Source: Hemicentrotus pulcherrimus (lineage: Eukaryota; Echinodermata; Echinoidea; Camarodonta; Strongylocentrotidae). From it: a stretch of DNA of 64,000 nt. Of the stretch, positions 45,926 through 58,959 are shown in pieces. The notes under the pieces were generated by a model. The model was not told the origin of the DNA. It saw only the letters and a list, made by a program, of their open reading frames with translations, and did not search any database. The position numbers and the translations under genes were made by a program. The DNA lies in the NCBI GenBank assembly GCA_003118195.1, contig BEXV01000347.1, positions 37,245 to 101,244 of the forward strand. Reading direction: 5' to 3'. Numbering within the stretch: the first letter of the stretch is position 1; each line of letters opens with the position of its first letter.

Positions 45926-46138
45926 CACTATGAACATGACGAACAAAGAAAGCGGACAAAATATACAGTTCCTTAGGTAGACAAAGGAACATCCCTTCAC
46001 TGCTATTATGTAAAAAGTGAATATGCATGTGACACCTGTTCTACACATTTTTACATAATAGCAGTGAAGGGATGTTCCTTTGTCTACCTCAGGAACTGTA
46101 TATTTTGTCCGCTTTCTTTGTTCGTCATGTTCATAGTG
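45926..46138. mobile_element. Near-perfect foldback element with CACTA ends
   Basis: Arms 45926-46016 and 46048-46138 are 91 bp each and inverted copies of each other with one mismatch seen, around a 31-nt loop. The ends read CACTATGAAC...GTTCATAGTG and both flanks carry ATA, a possible 3-bp target duplication. CACTA ends with a 3-bp duplication are the hallmark of EnSpm/CACTA transposons. No ORF, so a non-autonomous foldback derivative. Confidence 0.85.
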
Positions 46139-46182
46139 ATAGGAACATATAGTCTGTTTGAAGCCAGACGGGCATCAAAGAG

Positions 46183-46455
46183 AAGGTTGAGTTCTGGAAA
46201 GAGGTAGTCATTTTGTAAGCATTGTCATTGTTATTATGCAAGGGTGGAAGAACATCACCATGTGCTTGTGTAGTCCCATCATTCTGTGTACAGTGCTTGT
46301 AACTTTGCCAAGATTTGACCAAATTTCTTATCATTTTGATGATTCCAGAACCCTGCAATACACACAAATAATTATATACTAGATCACCTTTTCTGATAGA
46401 TTCCATACCGTTTCTTTCACAATGCAATCACATGACAAGAACTCAACTTTATCTT
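46183..46455 (-). mobile_element. MITE family T4, decayed copy
   Basis: Inverted relative to 37107-37500. Clear matches in tgtacagtgcttgtaac, tcattttgatgattccaga and tttctttcacaatgcaatc; the TTAA ends have mutated. Its flanks look like two halves of a hairpin repeat (46152-46503), suggesting it inserted there. Confidence 0.7.
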
Positions 46456-46546
46456 GAACTCATATACCTTGATACAGAGTAAATGTCATTCTGGCTCTGA
46501 ACATACATTATTACCAAGGAGATACTGATATTGATGGTAGAACATA

Positions 46547-46588
46547 CTGACAATGACAATGACAATGACAATGACAATGACAATGATT
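46547..46588 (+). repeat. (TGACAA)n microsatellite
   Basis: About seven tandem TGACAA hexamers, followed by a phrase (ttctttaacggccccttctg) that looks like the tail of an interspersed element. Confidence 0.9.
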
Positions 46589-46939
46589 TGTTATTTCTTT
46601 AACGGCCCCTTCTGGGGCATGGAAGAAATACAGTTGAATAGTACATTATAATGCTCAACAATAATATTCATATAGAATTTTTTAAATTTTTTTTATACTA
46701 GTACTGACAGCAAGGGGGATGGGTGGGTGGGGTCGATATCTTCAGAGATTTTCACAAGTTAGTGTGGACAGCCGACAGCGCTACAGTCCGTCTTTACAAG
46801 GTTTTCCTGCGCTGTATTCTGAGATCAATCACACCAACCTGAGATGGGCAACACCTGGGCTCATCGCTAGCTCCATGACGACCCACAGGGAGATAGTTAA
46901 ATGTTCAAACATCATCAATTAACTGCTGGTATGTAGATT

Positions 46940-49900
46940 AGTATCCTACCAAGGATGAAGCAAGGATCTTCACAAACTCCTTGGGGTATACGTTGGTGTC
47001 TCAACAGTCCTGCTGCTCATCCTAAGTAACTTGGCCCATTATGTTTCTTTTGAAATATGATCACCTTTAAAGATTTGTGCCAATATCCTCTTGTTTTCAT
47101 TGTTTCTAGAAGAACACAGTAGAGAGTGAGAGACAGCGCTGGAGAGATGAAATGCCAAATGAGTTTTGTTTGTTTCTTACTAATGCTCTCTTTTATAAAA
47201 GTGGATATGGAAAATTTGCTTGAATTGTGAAAAAATGTAAGTATAAGTTTGTTGAATTTGCAATGTCTCTGGCAGATGTAGTAGGTTATATTGTGCAGGT
47301 TACTTGTAGGTATGTAGCATTTTTTTTTCCATCAATTACGATTTCATCAATGATAGAATCATAATTTCTGAACACAAGTGCTTACAGTTACTATATTGTT
47401 TATTAGTTCAAAATTTTGTTGGTGAACTATTTTTTAACATTCATGTTTTCCTGTAGAACATTTTCTAAGAGCAAACAAGATTGATTAATTGTTCACAACT
47501 TGGATGAATTTCCCACTGCCTATCGATGAAGTTGCATGACTAAGTCTCAAAACGACACTCCTGCTTTAAAGCAGCACACGCCCTGCCAAGACGGTGCTGT
47601 CAGCTCAGTATGATTGTTCCATTACACAAATATTTTTTTACGAAAAATGCACATTTTGCAGACCAGCATAATGTGAGCGAAGTACCTGCACAGTCATGGA
47701 TGTGCCTCCACTAAATTAAAGGTGTTCATTAATTCTGCTAGAGAAAATGAAAGAAGAAAATGAAAAATCTTTAAGACTCTATTATTTTATAGGAAATTAT
47801 ATAGAAACCTATTTCCAGGCTACAAAGATTAAGAACAATTAACATTTTTCCTCGGGGGGGAAGGGGTCTGATGTCCTTTCCATTTGGTTGTAACAGTCTA
47901 TAATGCTTGTTTGAATATTTGAATTTATGCTAATACATGAAGCCATTTCTCTTTTGAATATGAAGAATAATATCCAAGTTTTTTTAGAACCCTGAAATTT
48001 GTTTCACGGGTCATTTATTGACATATTTCTGAATATCTAAAATAGTTTGTATGATATAAATGCCCCGAGACGATACCTTTTAATTGACTTACAAAGATCC
48101 CCTCAGCTGGGATTTCACCAGGGACTCTTTAGTTCATGCAGCGAGCAAGCTCAGACTGGTAGCATAGACTGAAAGCGAGTCCAACAGATGTCTTTAAAGG
48201 ATGTAAACAGCTGCCCCGCGACCCTGAACTTGACCTAGACTAAAAGGAACCAAGTTGACAAAGTTTGTTTTGGTATTACTCAGGACAATAGTGGAGTTAA
48301 GAGGTAATAAACCCTAGAGAAATTGAAGTAAACAGGGTAAACATCTAGGAATTAAACCCCCTCGATTACTGTCTTTCTCTTAGGGACTGGGGAGTTCTAG
48401 AGGTAATCAAAACTGTCACAAAAATACTCTGATTGTCTGTGATGTCTGGTTGGAAGTGGGTTTAGGTTAAAGCAGGAAGGAAATAAGACTTCAAATAAGC
48501 CTCATATTTTTGTCAACTAGTATGGAATGTCATAACCAAAGGGCAATCCAAATGTCAAGTTATGCCATATGGTACTACATTTTATAAAAGAAACAAAAGT
48601 TTTAAAGTCAATTTACACTAATTTGGACCAAGCATTTATAACTAAAATGATCTGGATGGTAGAAAGATATAACAATACAAGTAAATCAACAGGAATATGG
48701 AGTAGCAGAATTTGGTCATGAGACAAACAAAATATTGGTGGAAAATTCATCACTTGTTTGTACTTGAAATGTCATACATGTCTAGTTCTCTCCTTTAGTA
48801 ACCTAACCCCTATGGGATATATATTTCAGATACATTAGGAGAGAATTTATGAAATCAATATGACCAGCAATGTCTGGTCCTTCATGACAATTAAGCATCA
48901 GGGATATGAATCATGTTACCAAGGTAAGATAACCTTTATAACTTTGAACATGTCAGAAGAAGCAGAAATCCCTGCATTGTTTCTTCTAAACAAATCAAGA
49001 CAGATTGCAAAAAAAATATCCATTGAAGCTCAACTAACCCTAGCACAAGGTGTATTCTTGATTATTAGCAAAATGTTTGGATTTAGAGTGTTGATGTGAC
49101 ATTTTCCTTTTTAGCTGAAGATTCACTAAAAGTTCGGAGTGGAGGGGGGGGGGGGGGGGNNNNNNNNNNNNNNNNNNNNNNNNNNNNNNNNNNNNNNNNN
49201 NNNNNNNNNNNNNNNNNNNNNNNGGGGGGGGTGAGTAAACTTTACAAGGTCATGTTCCAGTTCTAAAATTGCAATGAAAATCAATAAATCAAACTATTTT
49301 TATCCAAAGTGGTTTTCACCAACACCCCCATCTTCAAAGAACAATAGATAGAATATAAACAGGAAGAGAAAGAGAATTTTATGAAGTTTTAGAACACCTA
49401 CTGCAACTGTCTGCCTCTCACTCGTTAACCTGCTAAAAAAATGATTTATAGTCATATGACCCTGTTCCAAAAGACAGAATAACTTCAATAATTTACAGGG
49501 TTACATTAAAGAAAACTACCAACTTGAGCCATTACAGTGACAAGCACAAAGACAGTGTATTCTGTCATGCATACACCTTTGAATATGAAAAATAGAACAA
49601 GTTTTAATCTTAAAAGTAAAAATACAATTTGTTTAAATGAAATAGACGACCATGTAAAAACACCCAGGATTTTTATCACAATATTGGTAGTAAACACAAA
49701 ATGCATAAATGCATAATGCAAATGAACAATGGAAACATATCTAGGACCCTCCCTTCCTTTATTTTTCCTGATAGGCTATAGTTTTAAGTGTAAACATTAA
49801 ATCTAGTCTTTGTTGGGAATTTTTTTTGTTTGGAATACCTGCAAATCTTCTACCATTAACATTCCTTTGTTTGACTTTGCTTAATTCATTGATGGTTGGG

Positions 49901-51083
49901 GTTGATATTAATTTTTTAAATCGATACTTGACAAAATACCTAGAAATATTCACTATACAGGCTTGTCTAAATTCAAAAAAGAAGAAAAATGAATTGTTTT
50001 TCTGCCCTTAACAAGTGGGAGTGTATAAAAGACAAGAAGAGGAAGGGGAGAGATTTATTTTTGGTTGAAGTTCATGTTTGTTTTGCTTAGCTTTGGCTAC
50101 ACATTGGAGGTATCACACCAAGGCTTGTCTTGGCTTCCTTGAGTCGAGAGGTCGCACGGAGGTCGCCGCTGAAATTCCCATCAGAAAGAAGATGAGCTTC
50201 CAAATGGTGCAAGCATCTGGGAATCTTCCAGCGCTCTAAACCAGATTTATCTGCCATCATCTCACAAGATTTCTAATTTTTGCCAGATTTTGTGATGAAA
50301 CAATCTGGGAAAATGGTGTCTGTCTTGACTAAAATTGCACTAGAACCAATTTAACATGAATTGATGAAGAAGTGAATTAACAGGAGAGTGACAATTTATA
50401 ATATAGAATTATCATGTAATTTTGGAAAGTTCATGACCTGGGAAAGAGAGTAAAAACATACATATTATAGCATTCTCCAGACGTAAAAACATTAAAACTG
50501 ATGTCATGGAAAAATTGTTCCAAAGGTGAGACAGGCTCTTAACACTACAAGAGCTCTGTTGATCTAGCTTAGCCGTCTAGCAGAATACCCAGTAATGTGT
50601 AGGCTGTTGCACAAACAGATTCTCAGTAATTACTAAATCTTATTATTCCAATACCATCAATTAGAAATAAACTTTGCACCACCACTGCAGAACATGTAGA
50701 TTAATGTCGCTTTTTAAAACATTTTAAATCATTAACAAACAAAAACCTCAAGAGTCCAGATTATTGCATTGTTTTGAACCAATACCACGCAGGGCCATAA
50801 CAATAATATAGAAAATTGAAATAACATGAAATTATTTGGGACAGGAAAATACTTATTTTGTAAACGACCTTCTAAACGGCCGCTGATTAAATAACAAAAA
50901 CAGACATTTATTCTCCTAAACGTGACCACTGCGTATCAGAGCCTAATTGGCCACTGATATAGCTACATTGCAGTACGAGCGAAGAGAGGAAGGTAGCTAG
51001 GGAGAGGTAGTTCTGGAGGGAGTCATTCACATTAGAAAATATAAAAACTGAAAATACAAAGATAACTGAAAATGTGGTCTAAC
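46940..51083. other. No gene recognised; contains assembly gap
   Basis: AT-rich sequence with an N gap at 49160-49223 enclosed by G runs on both sides. Short frames (e.g. 48860-49099) lack recognisable motifs or convincing splice context. Confidence 0.5.
49160..49223. other. Assembly gap (64 N) inside a G run
   Basis: N run flanked by poly-G on both sides, so the gap is probably a sequencing failure in a homopolymer. Confidence 0.99.
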
Positions 51084-51451
51084 GAATGGAGAGAGGGAGG
51101 GAGGGAGGGACGGAGGGACGGATGGACGGAGGAAAGGAGGTATGGGGGAGGGATTGAGGGGAGGGAGAGAAGGAGGGATGGAGGGATGGATGGAGGAACA
51201 GAGGGATGGATGGAGGGTGGGAGGAGAGCATAGAGGGAGGTATGGAGGGGGGAGGGACAGATGGACGGAGGGATGGAAGAGGGAGGAAGGCGGGAGGGGG
51301 AAGGAAAGGATGGGGGATGGGGGAGGGACAGACGTACAGCGGGATGGACAGATGGATGGAGCAACAGAGAAAGGATAGATGGATGGATGGAGGGACAGAG
51401 GGAGGGAGGAAGGGAGAGATGGAGGGAGGAATGAAGAGAGAAAGAAAAAGT
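51084..51451 (+). repeat. GGA/GGAT-rich minisatellite, about 370 bp
   Basis: Purine-rich array of gggagggaggga, ggatggatgga and related words. The start (51090-51110) has four GGG runs spaced by single bases, a canonical G-quadruplex pattern. Open frames on both strands across it are low-complexity artefacts. Confidence 0.92.
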
Positions 51452-51842
51452 TGGTAATTGCAGAGATTGAAGTACATAAACTGATGTTATAAATATCATG
51501 CTGTGTTCATAATGTAGCAAGTTGTAGTAATTGGCAAACTAACCTTGAAAGAAAGTGGTCTAGAGGTACACATCAAAAGAAATGAATACAATTCAAAAGT
51601 TTACCATACCCAGACCTGGTCATGGCCAAACCTACTTGGACATGACATGTCATCAAATATATGGTCCTTTCTCCAAAAGAATGTGTCCTCCCAGAAAACA
51701 CTATTCCCCAATCTGCTATTTCTCTACATTTCTGTATAAATCACTGTCAACTACCAAATGTTATATTTTCAAAATGAGATTGACAATGTATTCATATATT
51801 TTTCTTGTTTTCAATTCAGCCTTTCCATGTTAAACATATTCT

Positions 51843-51845
<3 letters not shown>

Positions 51846-51873
<28 letters not shown>
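51846..51873 (+). repeat. (TC)n microsatellite
   Basis: About 14 TC units. Confidence 0.9.
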
Positions 51874-51877
<4 letters not shown>

Positions 51878-52599
51878 GTTCTTTTAAGAAGTCTAAGGCT
51901 ATGATTTCTACTGTCTTCTACAGATGTTGTGTAGCATGAAAATAAGTGGTTTAAAAAATATATAATTTCTAAATGAATAGTTTGGGTTCTTTCTCACAGG
52001 TGTGAAAACACCATTATAACAAAATCAGCATGGTCTAGTTTGATCAGAACATTTTTCATATTCGTTTCGAAGACAACACAGATGTTTATGCGCTCAAATT
52101 CTCACTCATCTTACATCACTATCACAGCATGCAAGGCAATGATGTATATTTATCTTGCATACTCTCTAGAAAACTGGTTTAAATCACCATTTATTGAGCA
52201 AAAACACCCTAAGAAGGCATGTAGGGTATTTTCATTCCATTTTATGACATGTTATTTATCTTAATATCTTCTCAACACACGGAGTGAGTGAGTGAAGTGA
52301 ACTAGTTACAGATGCTAGAAAGTGCAGTTGCCATAGCAACCACTGTCACACCCAATCAAACTCCTCCATCCCTATGAGGATGAGGGATAGTGGTATCTAG
52401 TGTTGACTGGTTTAATACTAGTCTAGATGTGGAGTCTGATAAAGGAAAGAGCGATGACCAACGTGTATATATATATATCACAACATCTTATCATCAACAT
52501 GAAAAGTACAGATACTACCATTCATCAACTAGACTATAAAGCTCAGACAATCTTTATCAACAGGAAGAACTGACAACAAATGATCAACACATTTTGTCT

Positions 52600-52676
52600 G
52601 TTTGGACTCAGAAGCTTAAAGAGCCATAAACTTACATAGTTAAACGGTTAAAGTATGCAAGTTTCTGGCTCTAAAC
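52600..52676. repeat. Hairpin repeat, family H, diverged
   Basis: Left arm gtttggactcagaagctta and right arm tttctggctctaaacag are inverted relatives around a short AT-rich loop. Another half-motif (cttctagctctgaacag) follows at 52720-52736. Confidence 0.55.
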
Positions 52677-53669
52677 AGATCAAATGTGTTGATTATTTTT
52701 TTGAATGGAGTTCACAACCTTCTAGCTCTGAACAGACAAAGTCATCCTAAAATTCACCTTTAAAATTTCCAATAATTTCAACCTGCTTTCACTTCACTTT
52801 TTTTTAAAATACAAGTTTTAACTTAGACCTGACCCAAAGTTGCCAAAAAATCTTGAGAAACAGATTCATGTGTACAGACACTTCTCCTACCAATTATAAC
52901 TGATTGTACAATTTGGCCGGTCCAACATCTAACAATATTTTACAAGCTTTGCCCTGACTGTGCCAATGTCATATCCAACTGAAAAGTGTAAGGCTCATTT
53001 AATCTTTTAATCTTCGAGATTTGAAATGTTACTTGTTTATACTGATAAAAATCAGTTATCGTAGAAAACTTTTTGAAAATAAACAAAATTCTGTACGGCC
53101 TGTGGAATTTCATTCTCACAAAAGTTTTATAAGGAGAGGTGTGAATATGTGAGAGATAAATATTATAAGGTGTGGGTGTCAAAGAAAAACTGTCAAAAAA
53201 CAAAAACAAAACAGAAATATAAATAGATGAGATTTGCTTTAACATAACATTGATGTGATATACTTCCAGTTGATGGGTTTTGTGACAACATTTCTTTTCA
53301 CACAAGATAAAAAACATTTTTGATCATCAAGTCAACAAAGATTGTAATAAATCATTTTCAGGAGGTATGCATCTAGCGATTCTTCAATCTCAATCCACCC
53401 ACATTCAATTATTTAATGGATTTCATTTTGTAATATTGTTCTTCTTTAAAATGGAAACACATGGAGTTTTGTTTTTATCTCTTGCAACCAACTGCAAGAG
53501 ATAAAAAACAGAATAAAATTCCTCTGTATCCATTTTGTTTTGCAAAAGTTATTAAGTTTCCAATTAGAAACAAAGCACAGTACAGGATAACGAGACAGAG
53601 CCATGAATGTCAAAAATAGATGAAAAATACTGAACATATGAAAGAATCTCTCTAAGAAGGACAGACATA

Positions 53670-53987
53670 TTAAAGGCATCATTTATCAATGTTAAACATA
53701 AATGTTCAAGAAGTGCCTCAAAAAAGTAAAAATCTTTTAGTGAACAGTTTTACCATATCCCGGTACTCATTTTCCCCAATAGACTGTAGTGAAATGAAAA
53801 CAGTTCGGCAAATGCAAAATTTGGTTACAATTTCCAAACATAAATATCTTGATAATCAGACAGGCTATCGGCTTGTAAAAGTCATGGGATTCCTGACTGA
53901 CCTAAAGGTTTATAATTATCATTGCATCATGAGCTAAATCCAGGATTTTGTTTCAGAATCTGAGACAAAGTTTCCGGGTCCCTTTAA
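53670..53987 (-). mobile_element. MITE family T2 (TTAA target), copy 3
   Basis: Inverted relative to the other two: it starts TTAAAGGCATC and ends GGGTCCCTTTAA. Internal cagacaggctatcggcttg matches the inverted gccgatcgcctgtctg block. Confidence 0.85.
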
Positions 53988-56150
53988 GAAGTTATTTGAT
54001 TTATGAGACATGATTTCTTCTCCCCAGTAGGTGAATGGGATTGCGTGACTAAAGAGCATGAAAGAAAATCATCAATAAAAGTTATAATCCATAATTCCAG
54101 TGATAATGCCCACCGTGGACTACAATTACTTTAATTTCTTCTGAGAGATATAACATATGACATGTCTGCTCTATAATTAGAACTACCTGAGAGACTGGTA
54201 TAAGCTCATTGTCTCCCCTTACACATTCAAGGCATTGAAAAGTAAAAGATTCCTGGGATATCATACTCAAAAATCATCTAAATTGGCAACATTAGGAAAT
54301 CCACTATCAAATTATGAGCCTATATTGCTTATCCCATGCTCTTCATGAGTAGATGTCTAGCACAGAAAGCCATGTGAAAACTATAAGGAAAGATGGCCCA
54401 GATAGTTCTTCTTACACAATTACATGGTATATACGATTTAAACCTCACAAATGATCTGTAATAATATCATTCAGATCATATCTATACAAGTTTTACATTT
54501 CAAATTTTACTGTAAATGTAATAGCTCCACATCTTTTCATCAATATCTATCTGAAAATAGAATGGCTCTCAGTTGCCTTGATTGTTCCTTATCTAAAAGA
54601 ATATCAAGTCTTCCTTTGTATTTTATTTCCATAAATCAGAACAGAAAGAAATTAAATCCCCTTAACATTAAAATGATTATTTTCTAGCTAATGTCGGTGG
54701 CTTATCCTATATTCTACAAGCACTTTAATTTGATGAAATAGGAGAACTATTCCAAGATTTGGATAAAACTCTATAATCTGTTACAAGTAACTTCTGTTTC
54801 AGTTCCCAAAGTTTAATATTCTCCTAATGATTATAAATTGGTTCAAAATCTTCTTGTCTTCTGTACTAATTCTGCTGATGAAAGAACATCACAAGACCTG
54901 CCAAAAACATCTCCTTTCTCTCGAGATTTGTCTAAAGACCCTTCCTCAGTTTTGGGAGCTTTCCTGGCCCTCCCGTCTCCCCACAGGCCAGAAAGTTGAG
55001 AGGCTTGCTGACTGCATCCACGCTTCCAGACTTCCGACAAATTGCTTTCGCTATTTCACCTTCTTCTGTCTCTCTCTCTTTCTCTTGCCTTCTAAATATT
55101 ATCCCAAGAGGACAAGGAAACATCATCCGATGACAGAGATAGAGACCACACTCATCTTAGGGGTGAAGATGAATGTTTCAGAAACTTCCATCTTACTGTA
55201 CCTTATCATAAAACATTGTCACAAACACAACATACTTGCATGCTTTAAGTCTGGATAAGCTTTCTAAATAATTTGCAAGACATAATTATGTTCATGATGA
55301 GAATATAGATTAATGTTTGTATGATTATCATGACAGGAGTTAAAACTATCTTTTTAAAACTATTATTGTTTACAAAATTTCAACCCGATACACAATAGTC
55401 ATAAATGATTCGCTATAGATGACAATATTTCATGTTAAGTGTTTTAGAGGTCTTCGAATGATGCATTTGAATAGATTAAGTGAAGATTTCCAAATATGGA
55501 CAGAACTGACTAATTTTACACTGTTCTGAATATGTTATCCCTTTCTTACAAGATTGATTACAGCGGTTACATGTGTATGGTATGATGGTATAGAGACGGA
55601 CAAGCTATCTAACTATCCTATATGATACACTGAGTTTTGTCACATATCTTGATACTAAGGATTCTAATCATCACCCATAAATCTACTTGGATATTCTTCA
55701 ATTTCTGTTTGAAGAATCAGTGAATACATACATATCTTAATTTTTTTCAGCAGAAAAACTTCCTGACATGTATCTTTCAATAGACCACCTAAGGCTGGGG
55801 AGTGTATTTCTAGAAAAATGCAGTTTACCGTGACATGCTATCGTTTATCTACAGCATTCGTACCTTATCAAGGGGGAAGTATTCTCAGCTCTAGGGATGA
55901 TAAACAAAATGACCTTGGATATCATCTTCTTCTTTTACTTGCTCAGATATGTTTGGTCACAATCGTTAACCTTCCATTGTTCAGCGGCGCTCAAAACAAT
56001 AAAAACTGATCAATGTCATACGGAAATAGTATGGGTACAGGTGTACCCAGAATTTTTGCTCTTGCACTTCTTATCAAACACACCTGTCCTTAGACATTTT
56101 TAAACCACATAAATATGTGTATGTGTACGTCATCTGATAAAAAGTGGAAA
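53988..56150. other. No gene recognised
   Basis: AT-rich DNA. The 143-codon frame at 54827-55258 has no recognisable domain and mixed composition; I do not call it a gene. Confidence 0.5.
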
Positions 56151-56151
56151 G

Positions 56152-56475
56152 GTGTCGTAGACTCGTAGTTGAGTGGTTTAAGCACTCGACTAGAAATGCA
56201 AGGGTCGTGGATTCAATCCCCGACACTGATGTCTTTTGGCAGGGCATTAATCTACATTTGCCACTTCATACCCAGGAAAAAAATGGGGACCTGGTAGGTA
56301 AATGAAAGCCTTTGTGGTAGTAATCGCCATATGCCCTCACTGTGACCATATGGTAGGAATACTTCCCAGGGAATGGAGATTGTGTACATTGAATGACTCC
56401 GATGAATGGGGTTATAATAACTGTAAAGTGCTCAGAGACAGTATTTTGTATCAAGCGCTAAATAAATCCAGATTA
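56152..56475 (+). mobile_element. tRNA-Ser-derived SINE
   Basis: The first 75 nt resemble a tRNA-Ser(AGA): end stem gtgtcg/cgacac, box A tagttgagtgg, anticodon loop ctagaaatg, and box B ggattcaatcc. The variable arm is lost. A non-tRNA body follows with gtcttttggcagggcattaa, then gtaaagtgctcagagacag near the 3' end and a short A-rich tail. The tRNA part is too degenerate to be a working tRNA gene. Confidence 0.8.
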
Positions 56476-56594
56476 GTACTATCATATCAGTTTTGATATA
56501 TAGTTAATGCCCTCTTTTGTCTCCATGCTGATGTTTGTATAGGATATCCTAGGAAGACAAAAGGTCTATATCATCCCCTGAGTGCTAGATGGAG

Positions 56595-56981
56595 TTAAAG
56601 AGAAACTCCAGTACTGGTAAAAAAAGAAAATTAATTTTCACAGAATCAAACGAAACTCACACTGAATGTTCAAGATTACAAATAAATAACATGTGCCAAA
56701 CAATTTTGGAAGAAAATGTATACTGGCTGAGTAATGAGCATAGAAAGACAAGGAAATCAAGGTAGTATCCCAACCCCGACACCATGTGTGTTGTCCCATA
56801 TATAGCTTTCTGTGTACAGTGCTTGTTACTTTACCAAGACTCAGTCAAATTTATTATGATTTTGATGATTCCAGACTCTTGCAGTGCACACCAATACTTA
56901 CACGCTACATGATCAACTGTTTCTGATCCTTTCCACACCTTTTCTTTCACAATGCAATCGCATACTCACCTTTATCTTTAA
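56595..56981 (-). mobile_element. MITE family T4 (TTAA target), inverted full copy
   Basis: Almost the whole of 37107-37500 appears here in reverse, including ccccgacaccatgtgtgttg and tactggctgagtaatgagca. Borders are TTAA on both sides. Confidence 0.85.
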
Positions 56982-57034
56982 CTTTACATTTAAAAAATTT
57001 GAGTGATCACCCTTCTGGCTTCAAGCAGATGTAA

Positions 57035-58954
57035 GTATATATGAAGCATGAATTTACAATTTGGAAGAAATTTGATTTGGCAGTTCATGAATTGAACAAA
57101 ATCTTTAAACCAGTCTTTATAAGTCCTTCCCTAAATCTAGCCTAATTTCTGGTATGTACAAACTGGAGCAAGATTGTTACCACCAGACAGGGCTGACCTG
57201 GGGATCCAGGGCTGTCTACCATACTATACTTAGTCTTATAACAAGGACAAAGCAATTATTCTAATTCCATCATATCCTCAGGCCATTGCCACCTTGACTC
57301 AGTCCAATAATCCCTTTTTTTAGAACGAGGAGAAGGTAACTCTAACGCCTTTGGTCTTAGCTTGGAGACTGCTTGCACGAGTTTGTGTCTGTGATACACA
57401 TTAGGCAGATCAGAAAGATGTGATTCACTCTTCCAGCATAAAGGAAAGAAAATGGTTAATATTTACAGAGAAAATCTACCCATAAAAGTTTCGAACTGAG
57501 AAAAGTTATTGATAGTTTACAAAATTGTCTTACCTCTTTCTTCTTTTTTTCTTCTAAATCTTTGGTTATTAAGCAAAAATAAATGATACAAAATATTGTT
57601 GATCGTATAATTGATAACCTTATTTGTTTTTGTTTGTGTTTTGGATATCAACCCTCTGTTCTATATTCACAAAAAGGACAAGCAGTGCTTCCTCAACGGT
57701 GTTTACCCAGCATCTCCAATGACGTACATCACCCGTCAACCAACTAACATATCAACACAAGCTGCCAATCACATCCATTTTGCTCTAGGTTTGTTGATGA
57801 ACATAATATACCTTGAAGTGAACAAATAAAAATGGATTATACCACTGTCTTCCAAGACTCTCTTTCAAATAAGAATAGAAAGAAGACAGCAGTTTCATCT
57901 CATCCATGACAAAGAACTTGTGGTAGTTATTACCCGGGTAGACAAGAACAACTGAAAACCACAGACACAATCCTAGTAACCACAATCAAATCATTTTCCA
58001 TGATTCATTCTAGATTAATTCTTCCTTCCTTTCCCCATTACCACCTCTAACAAACAATAACATTCTGCACCAAACCCAACACCCACAAAAGGAAGAAAAT
58101 TCAATTGGGACGATGATGCAGCAGTAAAGCAGAGATGGATCGTCATGAATCATTATTCTATTATATACTCTAAAGCAACCATTACATTGTTTTTTGCAGA
58201 TCATTCCAAACACCTCTCTAAAATCACAACATGTTGTAAGCATTTGATTAGTAACAGTGTGTTAAAGTGTTTTATCTACATGTACTATATAGTGCTATAT
58301 CAACAGACAAAGGTTGCATCCAGTAGGTTATTCCTTCTCCACTTTGATCACAATGTCACTCCTCCACATCTTTAAATATCGATTTCGTACTGATATTTTA
58401 GAGAGAGTCTATGCAAAAGAAACATAAAAGTGCTAGATTTTGGTCCAGGTTGTAGTCATGGTTGAAAAAATGTATGCCCCTTTGAACCAGCTAAACCAGT
58501 TTAATATAAACTATCCTTGAACTTCTAAGTCATAGAAAGAAGCAAAAGTACATCTTCAGCTTTGATATCTAAAATAAAATACCTGGTATGTTAAATATGT
58601 TACAAGGTTTGTGCCCTACAAGCAAGTAAAAGGGTAAAGCACATAGTTATTATAAGGCATAACTTTTTTCTTGACTTTGGATACAAGCAGGAATCTATTT
58701 CATAAGAAGAAATATGGATCAAACCTAGAAATATTTCCACTTCTAAATAGATGGACATCTCAGACTGCCATATGGACCCAGCTGACCCTTACATGGAGGA
58801 AACAATCAATCAGACATTCAGACCAATATAACAAACCCATTCACACAAACAACAAACTAATGATATTAGAATTATAGTTATGCTGTTTAAAGATTACACA
58901 CATTCACACAAGGAATATATGTATACAAAATTTTGACAATCTCATTTCCATGCA
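57035..58954. other. No gene recognised
   Basis: AT-rich. A short collagen-like word at 57186-57212 on the minus strand was examined and rejected. Confidence 0.5.
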
Positions 58955-58959
58955 CTAAG

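Noticed and set aside
51032..51520. 162-codon Ser/Pro-rich frame on the minus strand
   Set aside because: Translation of the GGA minisatellite; low complexity in every frame.
54827..55258. 143-codon frame, the longest in the right part not made of repeats or N
   Set aside because: No recognisable motif, no splice or promoter context, and competing frames on the other strand; length is within chance for AT-rich DNA.
56152..56226. Functional tRNA-Ser gene
   Set aside because: Lacks the long variable arm, box B is degenerate and the sequence continues into a SINE body.
57186..57212. Minus-strand word reading PGSPGQPC, collagen-like, preceded by gtagacag
   Set aside because: Only two triplets, poor donor and wrong phase for the exon at 26584-26655.
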